64,000 bases of DNA from an uncultured Rothia sp. (GCF_916715725.1 NZ_CAKAPD010000003.1:123770-187769); one strand, 5' to 3'; counted from the stretch's first letter, positions 32,564-42,102 are shown. Made by a program: numbers and translations. The notes: generated by a model from the sequence alone, not told the origin.

Positions 32564-33601
32564 TCAGAGCCATTTGTTCTTCTTGAAGAACCAGTAGAGG
32601 AGCAGGCAGGAGCCCACCATGAGTAGCAGCGCGGCGGGGTAGCCGAACTCCCATTTGAGTTCGGGCATGACTTCAAAGTTCATGCCGTACACGGAGCCAA
32701 CGATGGTGGGCACCATGAGCAGCGCCGCGTAGGCGGAGATTTTCTTGGTGTCGTCGTTCTGCTGCTGACCGAGCAGGGTGTCGTGCACGCGCAGTGCGTT
32801 TTCGAGGGAGCTGCGAAGGTCTTCGAGGCGTTCTTTTGTTTGGGTTACGTGGTCGAGCACGTTGCGGAATTGCCGGGCGAGCTCGACCGCTTCTTCGTTC
32901 TTTTCTTCGTCGGATACGCCCGGGTAGGGTGAGGGGTCGAGCGCGCCGGTGCGCATCCCTTCGATGATGCGACCGATCATGGATTCGAGGGGTCGGCAGG
33001 CACGCTGGAAGTCGATAACCTGGTTGAGCAGTTCGTAGATGCGCTGTGCGAGGGAGTTGGCCTCGCGCCGCTCGCTGTGGGAGAAGAGAATGTCTTCGAT
33101 TTCGTCGCTGTCGTTTTCGAGGCCGTCGAGCACGGGTGCGTATCCGTCGACGGTGCTGTCGAGGATGCGGTGCAGCAGTCGGGCGGGGGATGCATCGGGG
33201 GTGGCGTAGAGCAGGTTGAACTGGTCGTTGATGCGCTGGTTGCTGCGTTGTTCGTCGCGAACGAGTGCGAGGGTGTAGCGGGGGCCGGTGAAGAGGTGCA
33301 GTTCGCTGAGGCGCACTTCTTCTTCTTTGTCGAGGTAGATGGCGGGGCGGATGACGGTGAAGAGGGAGTCGCCGTATCGTTCTAGTTTGGCGCGCTGGTG
33401 GCCTCGTCCGGCGTCTTCGATGGCGAGTTCGTGCAGGTTGAAGGTTTCTTGTAGCCTGTGCAGTTCGTGGATGCCGGTGTTGGCGTATCCGAGGGCTACG
33501 GCGGTGTCGGGTGATTTGTAGGCGTTGAGGGTTTCTTCTTCGGGTGCGCCCACGCGGATGCGGTCGCCGCTGGGGTAGATGGCTCCGGTAATGTAGGTCA
33601 T
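32564..33601 (-). CDS. corA: CorA family magnesium/divalent cation transporter
   Basis: A 345-residue pentameric channel subunit. The long cytoplasmic domain precedes two C-terminal spans. The selectivity motif is YGMNF after the first span (ALLMVPTIVGSVYGMNF), and the protein ends with the basic FFKKNKWL typical of CorA. GAGGAGG precedes the ATG. No Mg-responsive leader (M-box) was seen upstream. Co or Ni transport is also known in the family. Confidence 0.93.
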   Translation of the reverse strand: MTYITGAIYPSGDRIRVGAPEEETLNAYKSPDTAVALGYANTGIHELHRLQETFNLHELAIEDAGRGHQRAKLERYGDSLFTVIRPAIYLDKEEEVRLSELHLFTGPRYTLALVRDEQRSNQRINDQFNLLYATPDASPARLLHRILDSTVDGYAPVLDGLENDSDEIEDILFSHSERREANSLAQRIYELLNQVIDFQRACRPLESMIGRIIEGMRTGALDPSPYPGVSDEEKNEEAVELARQFRNVLDHVTQTKERLEDLRSSLENALRVHDTLLGQQQNDDTKKISAYAALLMVPTIVGSVYGMNFEVMPELKWEFGYPAALLLMVGSCLLLYWFFKKNKWL

Positions 33602-33874
33602 CGTTGTCCTCCTCTGTACGCTGTGGCGCCCCGTGTGTGGGCGCTCTTTCCAGCATACGGCACGCGCCCCGCCCGGTCACATGCACGGGCTCGGGGTGTT
33701 CGGGATGCTGTGTTGGGGTTGAGGTGTTGTGGCGAGTCTTGGATTTTCTTTTTAAGATATCTGGGGATTGTAGAGTTTCAACCTTCCCTTGAGGACTAAG
33801 AAAGTCTACACTTCTAGTTAATGAGACTGGGATTGTCTTAGAACCAACCACTATTTTCTTTTGAGGAGTCAACG
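33602..33874. other. Intergenic region between corA and the SLH-like gene
   Basis: Divergent promoters must lie here. The half nearest 33874 is AT-rich (for example TTCTTTTTAAGATATCTGGG) and has TTGAGGAG as ribosome site for the next gene. No repeat or RNA element stands out. Confidence 0.4.
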
Positions 33875-34579
33875 ATGCTGTTGAAACCGTTTGTGAAGGG
33901 TGCGGCGTGTACTTTTGCCGCTGCCTCTCTCTTGTTGTCTGCGGCGGTGCCTGCTTCTGCGGCGCAATTGCACCCTAAGACTTTTTCTCCTTTTCCGGGT
34001 GATGAACTGGAAGTTACTTGCATTAATGAGTCTGAGTACAATACTCCGGGTGATTATCAGGATAAGGTGATTGCTTGGGCGGAGTGCACTGGGCTTATTA
34101 CTCACGGCCGCCGTCTTTATCTTCAGAAGAATAAGAATGCTCCCCAGCCGGCGATGAGTCGTGGGCAGCTTCTTGAGTTTCTGTACCATGTGCAGGGCAG
34201 GCCCGTGGTTAAGGATCTTCCTGCTACTTCGCCGTACAGTGACATCTCGGTCAATGATCCGCACTACCCTATTGCTATCTGGGCTACTCGTGAAGGTATC
34301 AGCAGCGGATGGGGAGACGGAAAGTTCCACTACAATGACATCGCCTACTATGACACTGCACTCATTTTCCTTTATCGGATGCACGGTAAGCCGACGGTCA
34401 ACCTTACCCCCATCCCTGAAAAATACGCACATTGTGTTAAAGAAAATAGCGACATGCACAAGGCACGTAGCTGGTATGGTTCACCAGACATGAGCTGCGG
34501 TTATAACACCGAAGATGAAGTAACTTTTTCGAGTATCCTATATACCTTATACCATTTGGACTTGAATGGAATTTATTAG
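33875..34579 (+). CDS. Small secreted protein with SLH-like repeats
   Basis: A 234-residue exported protein with a signal peptide at residues 1-30 (AVPASAA cleavage). The mature part is built of SLH-like units: DKVIAWAECTGLITHG near 70, and SPYSDISVNDPHYPIAIWATREGIS with GWGDGKFHYNDIAYYDTAL near 125-165, followed by FLYRMHGKP, the usual SLH ending. It lacks a catalytic domain. The same repeat type closes the three subtilases at 43-55.7 kb, but here codons are AT-richer. It may bind secondary cell-wall polymer as a free surface protein. It is convergent with the beta-helix protein gene, and both lie in an AT-rich island. Confidence 0.72.
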   Translation: MLLKPFVKGAACTFAAASLLLSAAVPASAAQLHPKTFSPFPGDELEVTCINESEYNTPGDYQDKVIAWAECTGLITHGRRLYLQKNKNAPQPAMSRGQLLEFLYHVQGRPVVKDLPATSPYSDISVNDPHYPIAIWATREGISSGWGDGKFHYNDIAYYDTALIFLYRMHGKPTVNLTPIPEKYAHCVKENSDMHKARSWYGSPDMSCGYNTEDEVTFSSILYTLYHLDLNGIY

Positions 34580-34585
34580 AATATT

Positions 34586-34630
34586 GGGGCTCTATATCAA
34601 TACTGGTATTGATATAGAGCCCCAAAATAT
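34586..34630. terminator. Bidirectional terminator
   Basis: ATTGGGGCTCTATATCAATA and its complement TATTGATATAGAGCCCCAA are near-perfect long arms around CTGG, flanked by A/T-runs on both sides. It separates convergent genes. Confidence 0.9.
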
Positions 34631-34634
34631 TTAT

Positions 34635-36236
34635 TTAAAATTCAACGGAATTAGATTCATAAATACTGCGACTGTAATTAGAATTTTTGTCAAAATATTT
34701 CCGGTTTTTCTTGGATTCTTCTTCAATGTCATACATTCCATACCGCATAACAAAGTTATTAATCGTGACATCCATATACCCTGCACGCCACGGGCCAAAG
34801 TGAACTTTCCATGAGTAATTATCTGGATGCTTCTTACGATGCTCATCGTAGGCATCACCACCAACTACCACAATATCCCTACAATTTTGCTCAAAGTAGA
34901 AGCCCCACCGTGCAGCACGTACATCTTTCTCCGCTTTTACAGCACCATCACCTACCTTATGAGGATTATCGGAACGTGGAGCGATGAACTTACATTCATG
35001 CGACCAATTGCTAATGTACCAATTGGCTGCTTGATTATTTTGAGCTTCGTTATGAACTGTATCGAAGTAGCTGGACGATTCGCCAATGCAACCATCAAAG
35101 ATATTACGCTCAAAATCACTTACCCAGCCATGACCCCCATTTTCTTGAGCAGTGCATCCGATAAACATATTACGGCTTGCCGCAACATACCAGCCTGCAC
35201 CAGCCTTACCTGCATATGCGTAATGTGGCTTCCCCTCCTGGCGCGACTGATACAGCGATTCTCCAGACGAATACCGGTGGTTATACCAACTCGTTGACTG
35301 TGAAAACTTACACTGCGAAGCGTAGACCTCAATGCCGGCATAATTCCTGCCACACTTGTTGGCATCGGATACATCCAACATACTGAACTTATTATCAGCT
35401 GCACCGATACCATCCACATTAATTGCCTTATGACCAATAGGTTTACCCACAAGGAATCCCTGCCTCCATGTCATACGCACGCGAATGTCATGGACCTTCA
35501 TCGCACGGTCATGGAGACCCAAAATAGCAACTCCCATATCTGTATCCCAGATTTCAAGGTTCTCTAGTGTTGCAACTGCTTCAGGCTCAGGCCGATAGTT
35601 TTTATTTGCATAGTACGTATGCAAAATAACTCCCGCCACACCCTTCATAATGGGAGTGTGCCGAGCCCGACTATAAGGGTCATCCCGATTTAGACGGACA
35701 TTATCAGCATTCGTACGAATAACTAAATCACGAACCCCAAAACGCATAGGGGCCTCAGAGAACCACTGATTGGCCCCCTTATCACCTGGCTTTGGCTTTT
35801 CCGGTCCAGCAACAAGGTAAGATCCAACGTGGAAAACACCAACACACTCCGCTTCGTCTTCGTCCTTCTGCACTAGGTCACCGCCAGGATGAGCAATAAT
35901 CTGTGTGGCCTTACCATGCCCAAAGATTTCAACCCGGTCAAGTAGCTGAATAAAAGGAGCACTGACCCTGTACTTTCCAGCAGGAATTTCTAGAGCTCCA
36001 CCTCCAGCTGAAGCCAAAGTCCTTACTGCATCATTAATGGCCTGAGTACAATCTTGAGACCCATCAGCTTTCACCTGCGGATTACTCAGGAGATTAATGT
36101 AGTTTTTCGTGTGATTTTGCGGAGTAATTCCACCTTGAACTTCATCAGCATGCGCATCAGCATATACCATTGCTGAGGCAAACGGAACTGACAATGCGGC
36201 ACCAGCAATCATTGAGCGGCGCGATAACGCAGACAT
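34635..36236 (-). CDS. Secreted right-handed beta-helix protein (pectate lyase superfamily)
   Basis: A 533-residue exported protein. ATG 36236 is preceded by GGAGA, better than a TTG four codons earlier. A Ser-Arg-Arg-Ser-Met-Ile leader with a hydrophobic core ends near AHADE. The start of the mature part has the Pectate_lyase_3 pattern: INLLSNPQVKADGSQDCTQA, AINDAVRTLASAGGGALEIP, GKYRVSAPF. The rest is Asn/Gly-rich with short strands, as in beta-solenoids of phage tail spikes and polysaccharide lyases or epimerases. No SLH or LPxTG anchor is seen. Codons are AT-richer than in neighbours, so recent acquisition is likely. Its polysaccharide substrate is unknown. Confidence 0.8.
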   Translation of the reverse strand: MSALSRRSMIAGAALSVPFASAMVYADAHADEVQGGITPQNHTKNYINLLSNPQVKADGSQDCTQAINDAVRTLASAGGGALEIPAGKYRVSAPFIQLLDRVEIFGHGKATQIIAHPGGDLVQKDEDEAECVGVFHVGSYLVAGPEKPKPGDKGANQWFSEAPMRFGVRDLVIRTNADNVRLNRDDPYSRARHTPIMKGVAGVILHTYYANKNYRPEPEAVATLENLEIWDTDMGVAILGLHDRAMKVHDIRVRMTWRQGFLVGKPIGHKAINVDGIGAADNKFSMLDVSDANKCGRNYAGIEVYASQCKFSQSTSWYNHRYSSGESLYQSRQEGKPHYAYAGKAGAGWYVAASRNMFIGCTAQENGGHGWVSDFERNIFDGCIGESSSYFDTVHNEAQNNQAANWYISNWSHECKFIAPRSDNPHKVGDGAVKAEKDVRAARWGFYFEQNCRDIVVVGGDAYDEHRKKHPDNYSWKVHFGPWRAGYMDVTINNFVMRYGMYDIEEESKKNRKYFDKNSNYSRSIYESNSVEF

Positions 36237-36556
36237 CGCTGTCTCCAATCGTGTTGAGTGAGAATATTAAATGCATTCAGCGCATAAGTATTTTATGACG
36301 TATTAGCACTTAAATCCTGTATACCGATGCGGTATATCTTGGATGATTTAATCTTATCACTCACGCGAAATAAATTTTATCCATATTTATGGTTTTTGGA
36401 TTTATTCATTTAAAGATAAACCTCATATTAGATAATTATTTAACCCTGACTACAGAAAAGTCTACTCATTACTATAAGCATTTATCAACGTCAGAATGAC
36501 ACTAATTCAAAATAGTGCCCTAAATAAGACAGTATATTACAAATTATCGCAGCTAA
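36237..36556. other. AT-rich intergenic region upstream of the beta-helix gene
   Basis: Strongly AT-rich DNA with no convincing gene. It includes TTTATGACGTATTAGC near 36293 and the partial palindrome TATACCGATGCGGTATA around 36318-36334. The promoter for the beta-helix gene must be here. Confidence 0.45.
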
Positions 36557-36600
36557 AAGGACCCCCGATGAGGCATTTAAAGCCTCGCCAGGGGTCCTTC
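36557..36600 (-). terminator. purA terminator
   Basis: AAGGACCCC and GGGGTCCTT form the outer stem, with GAGGC/GCCTC inside. It lies just downstream of the purA stop on the minus strand. Confidence 0.8.
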
Positions 36601-36610
36601 GCGTCAGTTT

Positions 36611-37903
36611 TTAGTCTTCGTTGATGAGGTCGCGAACCACAATAGTCTGGTCACGATCCGGGCCCACACCAATCGCGGAGATACGGCAGCCAGAAATCTC
36701 TTCCAGCTTCAGCACGTACTTGCGGGCGTTCTCGGGCAGCTCATCCAGGCTCTTCGCATCCGAAATGTTCTCGGTCCAGCCGTCGTAGTACTCGAAAATC
36801 GGCTTAGCGTGGTGGAACTCAGTCTGAGTCATCGGCATCTCGTCGTGGCGCACACCGTCAACATCGTAAGCCACGCAGACCGGGATCTTATCTAGGCCGG
36901 TCAGCACGTCCAGCTTGGTGATGAACAGGTCGGTGAAACCGTTGATGCGCACAGCCTGACGCGCCAGCACGGCGTCGTACCAGCCGCAACGACGCGGGCG
37001 GCCGGTGTTCACGCCGAACTCGCCGCCGGTGGTGCGCAGGAACTCGCCCATCTCATCGAACAGCTCGGTCGGGAACGGGCCGGCACCCACGCGGGTGGTG
37101 TACGCCTTCTGAATACCGATCACGCGGGAGATACGGGTCGGGCCCACACCCGAACCGACGCATGCGCCGCCGGAGGTCGGGTTGGAGGAGGTCACGAACG
37201 GGTAGGTGCCGTGGTCAACGTCCAGGAAGGTTGCCTGGCCGCCCTCCATCAGCAGGGTCTTACCCTCGTCCAGTGCCTTGTTCAGCAGCTGGGTGGTGTC
37301 CACAATCATCGGCTTCAGACGCTCAGCGTAAGACATGAAGTACTCGACGATTTCGTCGACCTCAACGTGGCGGCGGTTGTAGACCTTCACCAGCAGTTCG
37401 TTCTTCTGACGCAGTGCGCCCTCAACCTTCTGACGCAGAATCGACTCGTCCAGGATGTCCTGAACACGCACGCCGAGGCGACCAACCTTATCCATGTAGG
37501 CGGGGCCGATACCGCGGCCGGTGGTGCCGATAGCGCGCTTGCCGAGGAAACGCTCGGTCACCTTGTCCATGGTCTGGTGGTAGGGTGCGACCAGGTGTGC
37601 GTTAGCGGAAATCTTTAGGCGGGAGGTGTCTGCACCGCGTGCCTCAAGGCCGTCAATCTCAGCGAACAGAGCTTCGGGGTTAACAACCACGCCGTTACCA
37701 ATCACGGGGACGGCGTTATCGCTCAGAATACCCGCGGGCAGCAGCTTCAGCTCAAACTTCTGGCCGTTCACCACCACGGTGTGACCGGCGTTGTTACCGC
37801 CGTTGGGCTTGACCACGTAGTCTACGCGGGGGCCGAGCAGGTCGGTTGCCTTACCCTTACCCTCATCGCCCCACTGGGCGCCCACAATCACGACAGCTGA
37901 CAT
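36611..37903 (-). CDS. purA: Adenylosuccinate synthetase
   Basis: A 430-residue cytoplasmic enzyme joining IMP and aspartate with GTP, the first committed step to AMP. The GTP loop GDEGKGK spans residues 12-18, with catalytic Asp13, and His41 lies in NNAGHT. PTSGGACVGSGVGPT and VGPDRDQTI are further family signatures. Length matches the family. AAGGAGC lies before the ATG. It is monocistronic. Confidence 0.98.
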   Translation of the reverse strand: MSAVVIVGAQWGDEGKGKATDLLGPRVDYVVKPNGGNNAGHTVVVNGQKFELKLLPAGILSDNAVPVIGNGVVVNPEALFAEIDGLEARGADTSRLKISANAHLVAPYHQTMDKVTERFLGKRAIGTTGRGIGPAYMDKVGRLGVRVQDILDESILRQKVEGALRQKNELLVKVYNRRHVEVDEIVEYFMSYAERLKPMIVDTTQLLNKALDEGKTLLMEGGQATFLDVDHGTYPFVTSSNPTSGGACVGSGVGPTRISRVIGIQKAYTTRVGAGPFPTELFDEMGEFLRTTGGEFGVNTGRPRRCGWYDAVLARQAVRINGFTDLFITKLDVLTGLDKIPVCVAYDVDGVRHDEMPMTQTEFHHAKPIFEYYDGWTENISDAKSLDELPENARKYVLKLEEISGCRISAIGVGPDRDQTIVVRDLINED

Positions 37904-38087
37904 TTTTGTGCTCCTTGAAAGCCTTGAAGATACGCACCGGATTTCACGGCGCGGCGGCGACCTACCGCCTCATGTTTCGGGTAGGCACACCTCTTCTAAT
38001 GATACCGTGCCCGCCCCTTTAAGTCCCGTGTGACGGGGCGGTAGGCGTGCCGGATACGGTGCCGGTGAGCCTCACCGGGCACGGCAA

Positions 38088-38118
38088 CGCCCCCATCCGA
38101 TATTCGGACGGGGGCGCT
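38088..38118 (-). terminator. Terminator of the DUF4870 gene
   Basis: CGCCCCCATCCGA and TCGGACGGGGGCG are paired arms around TAT. An additional GGTGAGCCTCACC hairpin lies next to it near 38065. Confidence 0.75.
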
Positions 38119-38138
38119 ACCGGTATGAGCCGTGAAGA

Positions 38139-38609
38139 CTACTTGATGAGCTCGATGAAGGTCATCGGGTAGGTGTACTGCTCACCGCGGTTTGCGGCCA
38201 TAGCAGCGAGGCTGTGGAAGATAACCATCAGGACGGTCACGACCACCGAGACAATCAACGGGACAAAGAACAGAAGACCGAAGGTCACCACCATCAGTAG
38301 CCAGGAAGCCATGCTGACGAGCCACAGGGAGAAGTTGAAGTTGAACGCGCGGCGTGCCGATTCCTTAGTGAAACCGTAGCCGGGCTTGTCCTTGTAGATG
38401 AACCACATGACCAGCGGCGCGAGAATACTTGCGGATGCGAAGGACAGCAGAGACAGAATTGCAGAAGCCAGGTGCGCGAGCATCGCCATGTTCTGGTCGT
38501 CCTTGGAAGAGACTACGTAACCGTTGGGCTGCTGACCCGGCGCCTGCGAGTAGGAGGGTGCCTGCTGGGAGTACTGGTTGTACTGTTCAGGGTTCGGGTT
38601 CTGGGACAT
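38139..38609 (-). CDS. DUF4870 domain membrane protein
   Basis: A 156-residue protein. The first 35 residues are Gln/Pro/Tyr-rich and disordered (NQYSQQAPSYSQAPGQQ). The DUF4870 part follows, with three or four spans, the conserved KESARRAFNFNFSLWL segment, and an AANRGEQYTYP ending. The function is unknown across the family (Tic20-like). AAGGAAAAG precedes the ATG. Confidence 0.88.
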   Translation of the reverse strand: MSQNPNPEQYNQYSQQAPSYSQAPGQQPNGYVVSSKDDQNMAMLAHLASAILSLLSFASASILAPLVMWFIYKDKPGYGFTKESARRAFNFNFSLWLVSMASWLLMVVTFGLLFFVPLIVSVVVTVLMVIFHSLAAMAANRGEQYTYPMTFIELIK

Positions 38610-38820
38610 CTTTCTTTTCCTTAATCTATTGATAAGTGGATACAGCTAATCATTGAGGTGCAGCGGCGGGCTAACTCGCCGTTCTCGGAGGGTGCCCGCC
38701 TCGCTCTACTTGGTCGCAACGCTCGTGATGGTTTCACCCTATCAAGGCAAAGTAAATGGAATATTAACCCTCGCCGGACAATAGACGAAGAAACCCGAAT
38801 ATGACAAGAAAAGACGCTCT

Positions 38821-38854
38821 GCCCCTCCACGCGGTGTTACGTACGTGGAGGGGC
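38821..38854 (-). terminator. Terminator of the membrane-paralog cluster, distal gene
   Basis: GCCCCTCCACG at 38821-38831 and CGTGGAGGGGC at 38844-38854 pair; on the minus strand TCTTTTCTT follows. Confidence 0.8.
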
Positions 38855-38891
38855 AGGGCGTTATACAGTTCGGGGCTGTGTGGTTTGGTCG

Positions 38892-39995
38892 CTAGCCCTG
38901 TTTCTCTTCATCGGCGAGCGCAGGATGCGCGGCGCGCTTCTGTAGTGCGGAGGCCTCGCGCTGTGCGGCGGCCTCGTGTAGCTTTGCGTGTTCTTGCTTT
39001 TTCAGAAACTCGTACACCGAGAAAGAATCCTCTTCTTCCTTCGTGAAGCCATTGACGCCTGTGTAGCCGTCCGGCAGGCGGTTGTACACGAGGTAGTACC
39101 AGAACTCGGCATGTGTCGTCTTTGTTTTCTGGATGAGTTCCCTCAGCCGGTTCTTATGCTTCACCGCCTGAACAATACCCACAATCCACAGGATCGGCAC
39201 CACTAAAAATGAGCCCAGACCGATAATGATGAAGAAGAACAGCATCGACATGCCGGCACTACTATCGAACATGCTCACCAAAGGAACCAGCACAAACGGG
39301 TTCAGTATCAGTAGGACAATAAGCACGGTCTTCCAGAAGGTGCGCTGACTCTCGATCTCTTCAATGTTGGTGCCAGCCAACGGATTATTGATGGGTACGT
39401 AGCCCACCGGCTGCAGCATTGCCGCCCGCGACACGGGGTTCTCCTCAGCCTTGACCGGGTTCAGGTGAGTAGCGCACGCCTGCATGGGCGCGGACTCGTC
39501 ATGGGAGCGGTCGAGCAGGCGCATTTCGATGAGTTTTGAGTCGGGGGTGCCGAAGAGTGGGTCGGGGATGACCGGCAGGATAGCGCCCGGGCTCAAACCG
39601 AGGGATTCCAACCGAACGTACTCGCCATAGGCGTGCGTCGTCTGAGTTTGCATTGCCTGTGCTGCCTGCATTGTCTGGGCTTGCATTACCTGCGCCCGCT
39701 CACGGGCAGAAAGCACAGGCTGGGCGGGCCCGGTGGACTGAGCGGAGGCGAGCGCTACCGGTTGGTTTTCTACTTCGTTTTCGTGAGTATCTTCTGAGGT
39801 GTCTTCCGGTTCGTTGCTACCGTCGGAGTCTTCGCTGTCGGAGGCTTCGTGCAGCTCAGCGTCTTCTTGTTCTGAGGCCTGCTGGTCCATGAGTAGCGCC
39901 ATGTATTCCGGGATGGACTGGTCGGTGTCCCAGAGGGGCTGGTACGCCTCGTCCTTCTTTGCAGCTTCCTTCTTTTCAGTGAGTCGGTCTGCCAT
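38892..39995 (-). CDS. Membrane protein of an uncharacterised four-paralog family (paralog D)
   Basis: A 367-residue protein. N-terminal residues 1-30 include AYQPLWDTDQSIPEYMALLM, shared with paralog C. An acidic Ser/Glu/Asp-rich and Gln/Ala-rich disordered region follows. Near residue 150 lies DPLFGTPDSKLIEMRLLDRS, then PVGYVPINNPLAG, the counterparts of the YGRPxPxL and GYxP motifs of the family. Two spans (VLIVLLILNPFVLVPLVSMF; LFFFIIIGLGSFLVVPILWI) precede the closing motif EFWYYLVYNRLPDGY. The C-terminal tail is charged. No known domain is recognised. GAAGGAG precedes the ATG. Confidence 0.72.
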   Translation of the reverse strand: MADRLTEKKEAAKKDEAYQPLWDTDQSIPEYMALLMDQQASEQEDAELHEASDSEDSDGSNEPEDTSEDTHENEVENQPVALASAQSTGPAQPVLSARERAQVMQAQTMQAAQAMQTQTTHAYGEYVRLESLGLSPGAILPVIPDPLFGTPDSKLIEMRLLDRSHDESAPMQACATHLNPVKAEENPVSRAAMLQPVGYVPINNPLAGTNIEEIESQRTFWKTVLIVLLILNPFVLVPLVSMFDSSAGMSMLFFFIIIGLGSFLVVPILWIVGIVQAVKHKNRLRELIQKTKTTHAEFWYYLVYNRLPDGYTGVNGFTKEEEDSFSVYEFLKKQEHAKLHEAAAQREASALQKRAAHPALADEEKQG

Positions 39996-40095
39996 GGTCG
40001 TCTCCTTCGCTTACCAGACATACTCCTAGTGGCACCACCGTACCAGCGTGCGCTGGGCAGTCCCTTGAAACCTGCCCGATAAAAGCTGAGAAAAA

Positions 40096-40140
40096 TCCCC
40101 CGACAAGCGCCAACATGCACGTGTTAACACTGCCGGGGGT
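40096..40140 (-). terminator. Terminator of paralog C
   Basis: ATCCCCCG and CGGGGGT arms enclose an inner AACA/TGTT pairing. On the minus strand the stem is followed by ATTTTTCTC. Confidence 0.7.
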
Positions 40141-40178
40141 TCAGCACCACTGGAGCCCAGGGACCCACGGGAAGTCGA

Positions 40179-41144
40179 CTACGATGCATCCGCTGAGTTT
40201 GGAACAGGGCTTGAGGTAGGGCTCGGGGCACTCGGCGGCTGAGGGGCTGGCGCCACCGAAGACATCGAAGACGCCGCACCCAGGATCCACTGCATCTCCT
40301 CGGCGTTCATGGGCAAGCGGTCATACACCAGATAGAACCAGAACGACCCGAGAGGCATGGCCTTCCACTTCAGCGCCCGATACTTTCGGCTCACTCGGAG
40401 TAGCGCAAAAAACAGTGCCCCACCCCACAAGAACATGGGAAGACCCATCGTCAGCAGAGAAAGCATCAAGAAGTAGTAGAAGACATACCCACCGATCTGA
40501 GGGTCCCCTGTAACGGTAGCCAACAGAAGATAAGTCAGGGGATTAAACACCACACCCACGAAGAAGAGGGCAATGAGCTCAGGCCAGGCCTTCTTCCACA
40601 GGTCTGATCCGCGCACCTTGCCCGCAAGTGGGGTTGCTGAGATATACCCGATAGGTCGCGGAGTACCGACTACTTTCTCATCCATCCAGGCAGGAAAAGC
40701 GGTCGGCACCTGCCGGTGTGCAGATGCGCCAGCATCCGTGCCCATGGGGGACATGCGGCGCATCGTAGGGCCCGGGCGACCGTACAGCGGTCGGTTCAGC
40801 ACCGGGTGACCCGTCGCCGAGGGGAAAAAATTCGCCGCCTGCGCAGAGGGCGCAGGAGCCGAAACCGCCAGAGTAGACGCTGCAGGAGCGGGCACCGCAG
40901 AATCAGGCGCTGCAGGAACCGACGGGCCAGCAGCCGCGGATGCAGAACGAGCCTTCTGTATCTCCATGACCTCCTTCACCGGCTCGGGGATCTCCCCGGT
41001 CGGCGGGGGAACGGGCGTTCCATGAAGAAGCAAAGCCGAGTATTCGGGTGCGGGCTGCTCCATATCCCACAGCGGCTGATACCCGCTATCGCTCTTCTCG
41101 GTTGGGTTCTGAGGGTTTTTCGGTGCTTCGCTATGCTCCGCCAC
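40179..41144 (-). CDS. Membrane protein of an uncharacterised four-paralog family (paralog C)
   Basis: A 321-residue protein. GTG 41144 is chosen because GGAGGAGG lies eight bases upstream; the earlier in-frame TTG overlaps that ribosome site. GYQPLWDMEQPAPEYSALLL near residue 22 matches paralog D. An Ala/Pro/Ser-rich linker follows. RPLYGRPGPTMRRMS and PIGYISATPLAGK are the family motifs. Two spans (LIALFFVGVVFNPLTYLLLA; YFLMLSLLTMGLPMFLWGGA) lead to SFWFYLVYDRLPMNAEEMQ. The C terminus is Pro/Ser/Ala-rich. Function is unknown. Confidence 0.72.
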   Translation of the reverse strand: MAEHSEAPKNPQNPTEKSDSGYQPLWDMEQPAPEYSALLLHGTPVPPPTGEIPEPVKEVMEIQKARSASAAAGPSVPAAPDSAVPAPAASTLAVSAPAPSAQAANFFPSATGHPVLNRPLYGRPGPTMRRMSPMGTDAGASAHRQVPTAFPAWMDEKVVGTPRPIGYISATPLAGKVRGSDLWKKAWPELIALFFVGVVFNPLTYLLLATVTGDPQIGGYVFYYFLMLSLLTMGLPMFLWGGALFFALLRVSRKYRALKWKAMPLGSFWFYLVYDRLPMNAEEMQWILGAASSMSSVAPAPQPPSAPSPTSSPVPNSADAS

Positions 41145-41256
41145 GGTGACCTCCTCCAATGCGTGTCTGCTGTTATGTGTCTGTTGTGTTGTCTACACTG
41201 TGTGTTCGATGCGCGGGGGCTCAATCCCGCAGCTGTTCTTTGAGCGAGTCGCTAAC

Positions 41257-42102
41257 CTACTTGAAGCCTTTATCTGCCCCGTACACGTCATCAAGCCGCG
41301 CAATGCTCAGGATCCACGCCACGCACCAGATGATGCCGGGAATCCCCATGAGCCCTACGCTCACCTGATTCACCGCCATAAAGAGACCTGCGACGAGTTC
41401 TCCCCGCCCGAATAGAGCGGTGACAGAGAGAATCGCCGCCGCAATATAGGGGTTCAGTATAGAAACTCCCAGGAACAGAAACCATGCTCCCTGCTTCTGG
41501 AACGAAGTGGGCAGGGAGCCAGGGTCCATCACCGGTTGGTCGATACCACCACGCTGAGGTAAAGCGTCGCCCTCCTGGCTTTCTTCAGAGAACGGGGTGC
41601 ACTCGTACACCAACCGGAACTTGAATCTTTTCTCGGTCTCGCGCTTACCGGTGGATTTCACCATCACAGCGAAGAAGTTGATAACAGCCCACAGGGAGAA
41701 GACGAACAGCACCAGCGGAAGAATACCGAAGCTCAGCATCGAAAATCCTATGCCTGCCACAAAAAGAGATGCCAGGGTATCTTCGCTCAGGCTAGAACCT
41801 GCCAGGAAATAGACGAATGGATTTGCCGCGATAGCCAACGCCAGGCATACTAGCGCCTCTACTCCAACTCTCCCTGAACTCGGCTTACGGTAAGGAACCG
41901 ATACGGGGCTGTATCCGACCAGCTCGCCACCGTATTCCTCCGGCAATTCTCCCTGGGGGAGAGTTCCCTGAACATCATCCGCGTGGATGCGCATCAGCTG
42001 CGGGTTGGGGCGACCGTAATGCACCTGCGGTGCCACCTTCAAAACACGCTGATGAGGGGAAACGGGTTGGTCGTCGATGGGCTGGTTCTTATCGGTGGTC
42101 AT
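41257..42102 (-). CDS. Membrane protein of an uncharacterised four-paralog family (paralog B)
   Basis: A 281-residue protein. VHYGRPNPQLMRIHADDVQG at residues 27-46 and LVGYSPVSVPYR are the family motifs. Two spans follow (VCLALAIAANPFVYFLAG; FGILPLVLFVFSLWAVINFF), then FKFRLVYECTPFSEESQ. Unlike the other paralogs it continues with two more spans (FLGVSILNPYIAAAILSV; VGLMGIPGIIWCVAWILSI), which resemble the first pair and may be an internal duplication. GAGGAGG precedes the ATG, and the gene overlaps the upstream paralog by four bases (ATGA). Confidence 0.74.
   Translation of the reverse strand: MTTDKNQPIDDQPVSPHQRVLKVAPQVHYGRPNPQLMRIHADDVQGTLPQGELPEEYGGELVGYSPVSVPYRKPSSGRVGVEALVCLALAIAANPFVYFLAGSSLSEDTLASLFVAGIGFSMLSFGILPLVLFVFSLWAVINFFAVMVKSTGKRETEKRFKFRLVYECTPFSEESQEGDALPQRGGIDQPVMDPGSLPTSFQKQGAWFLFLGVSILNPYIAAAILSVTALFGRGELVAGLFMAVNQVSVGLMGIPGIIWCVAWILSIARLDDVYGADKGFK

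Noticed and set aside
34635..36236. Prophage tail-spike region
   Set aside because: The beta-helix protein resembles tail spikes, but it has a secretion leader and no phage structural, lysis or integrase genes lie nearby.
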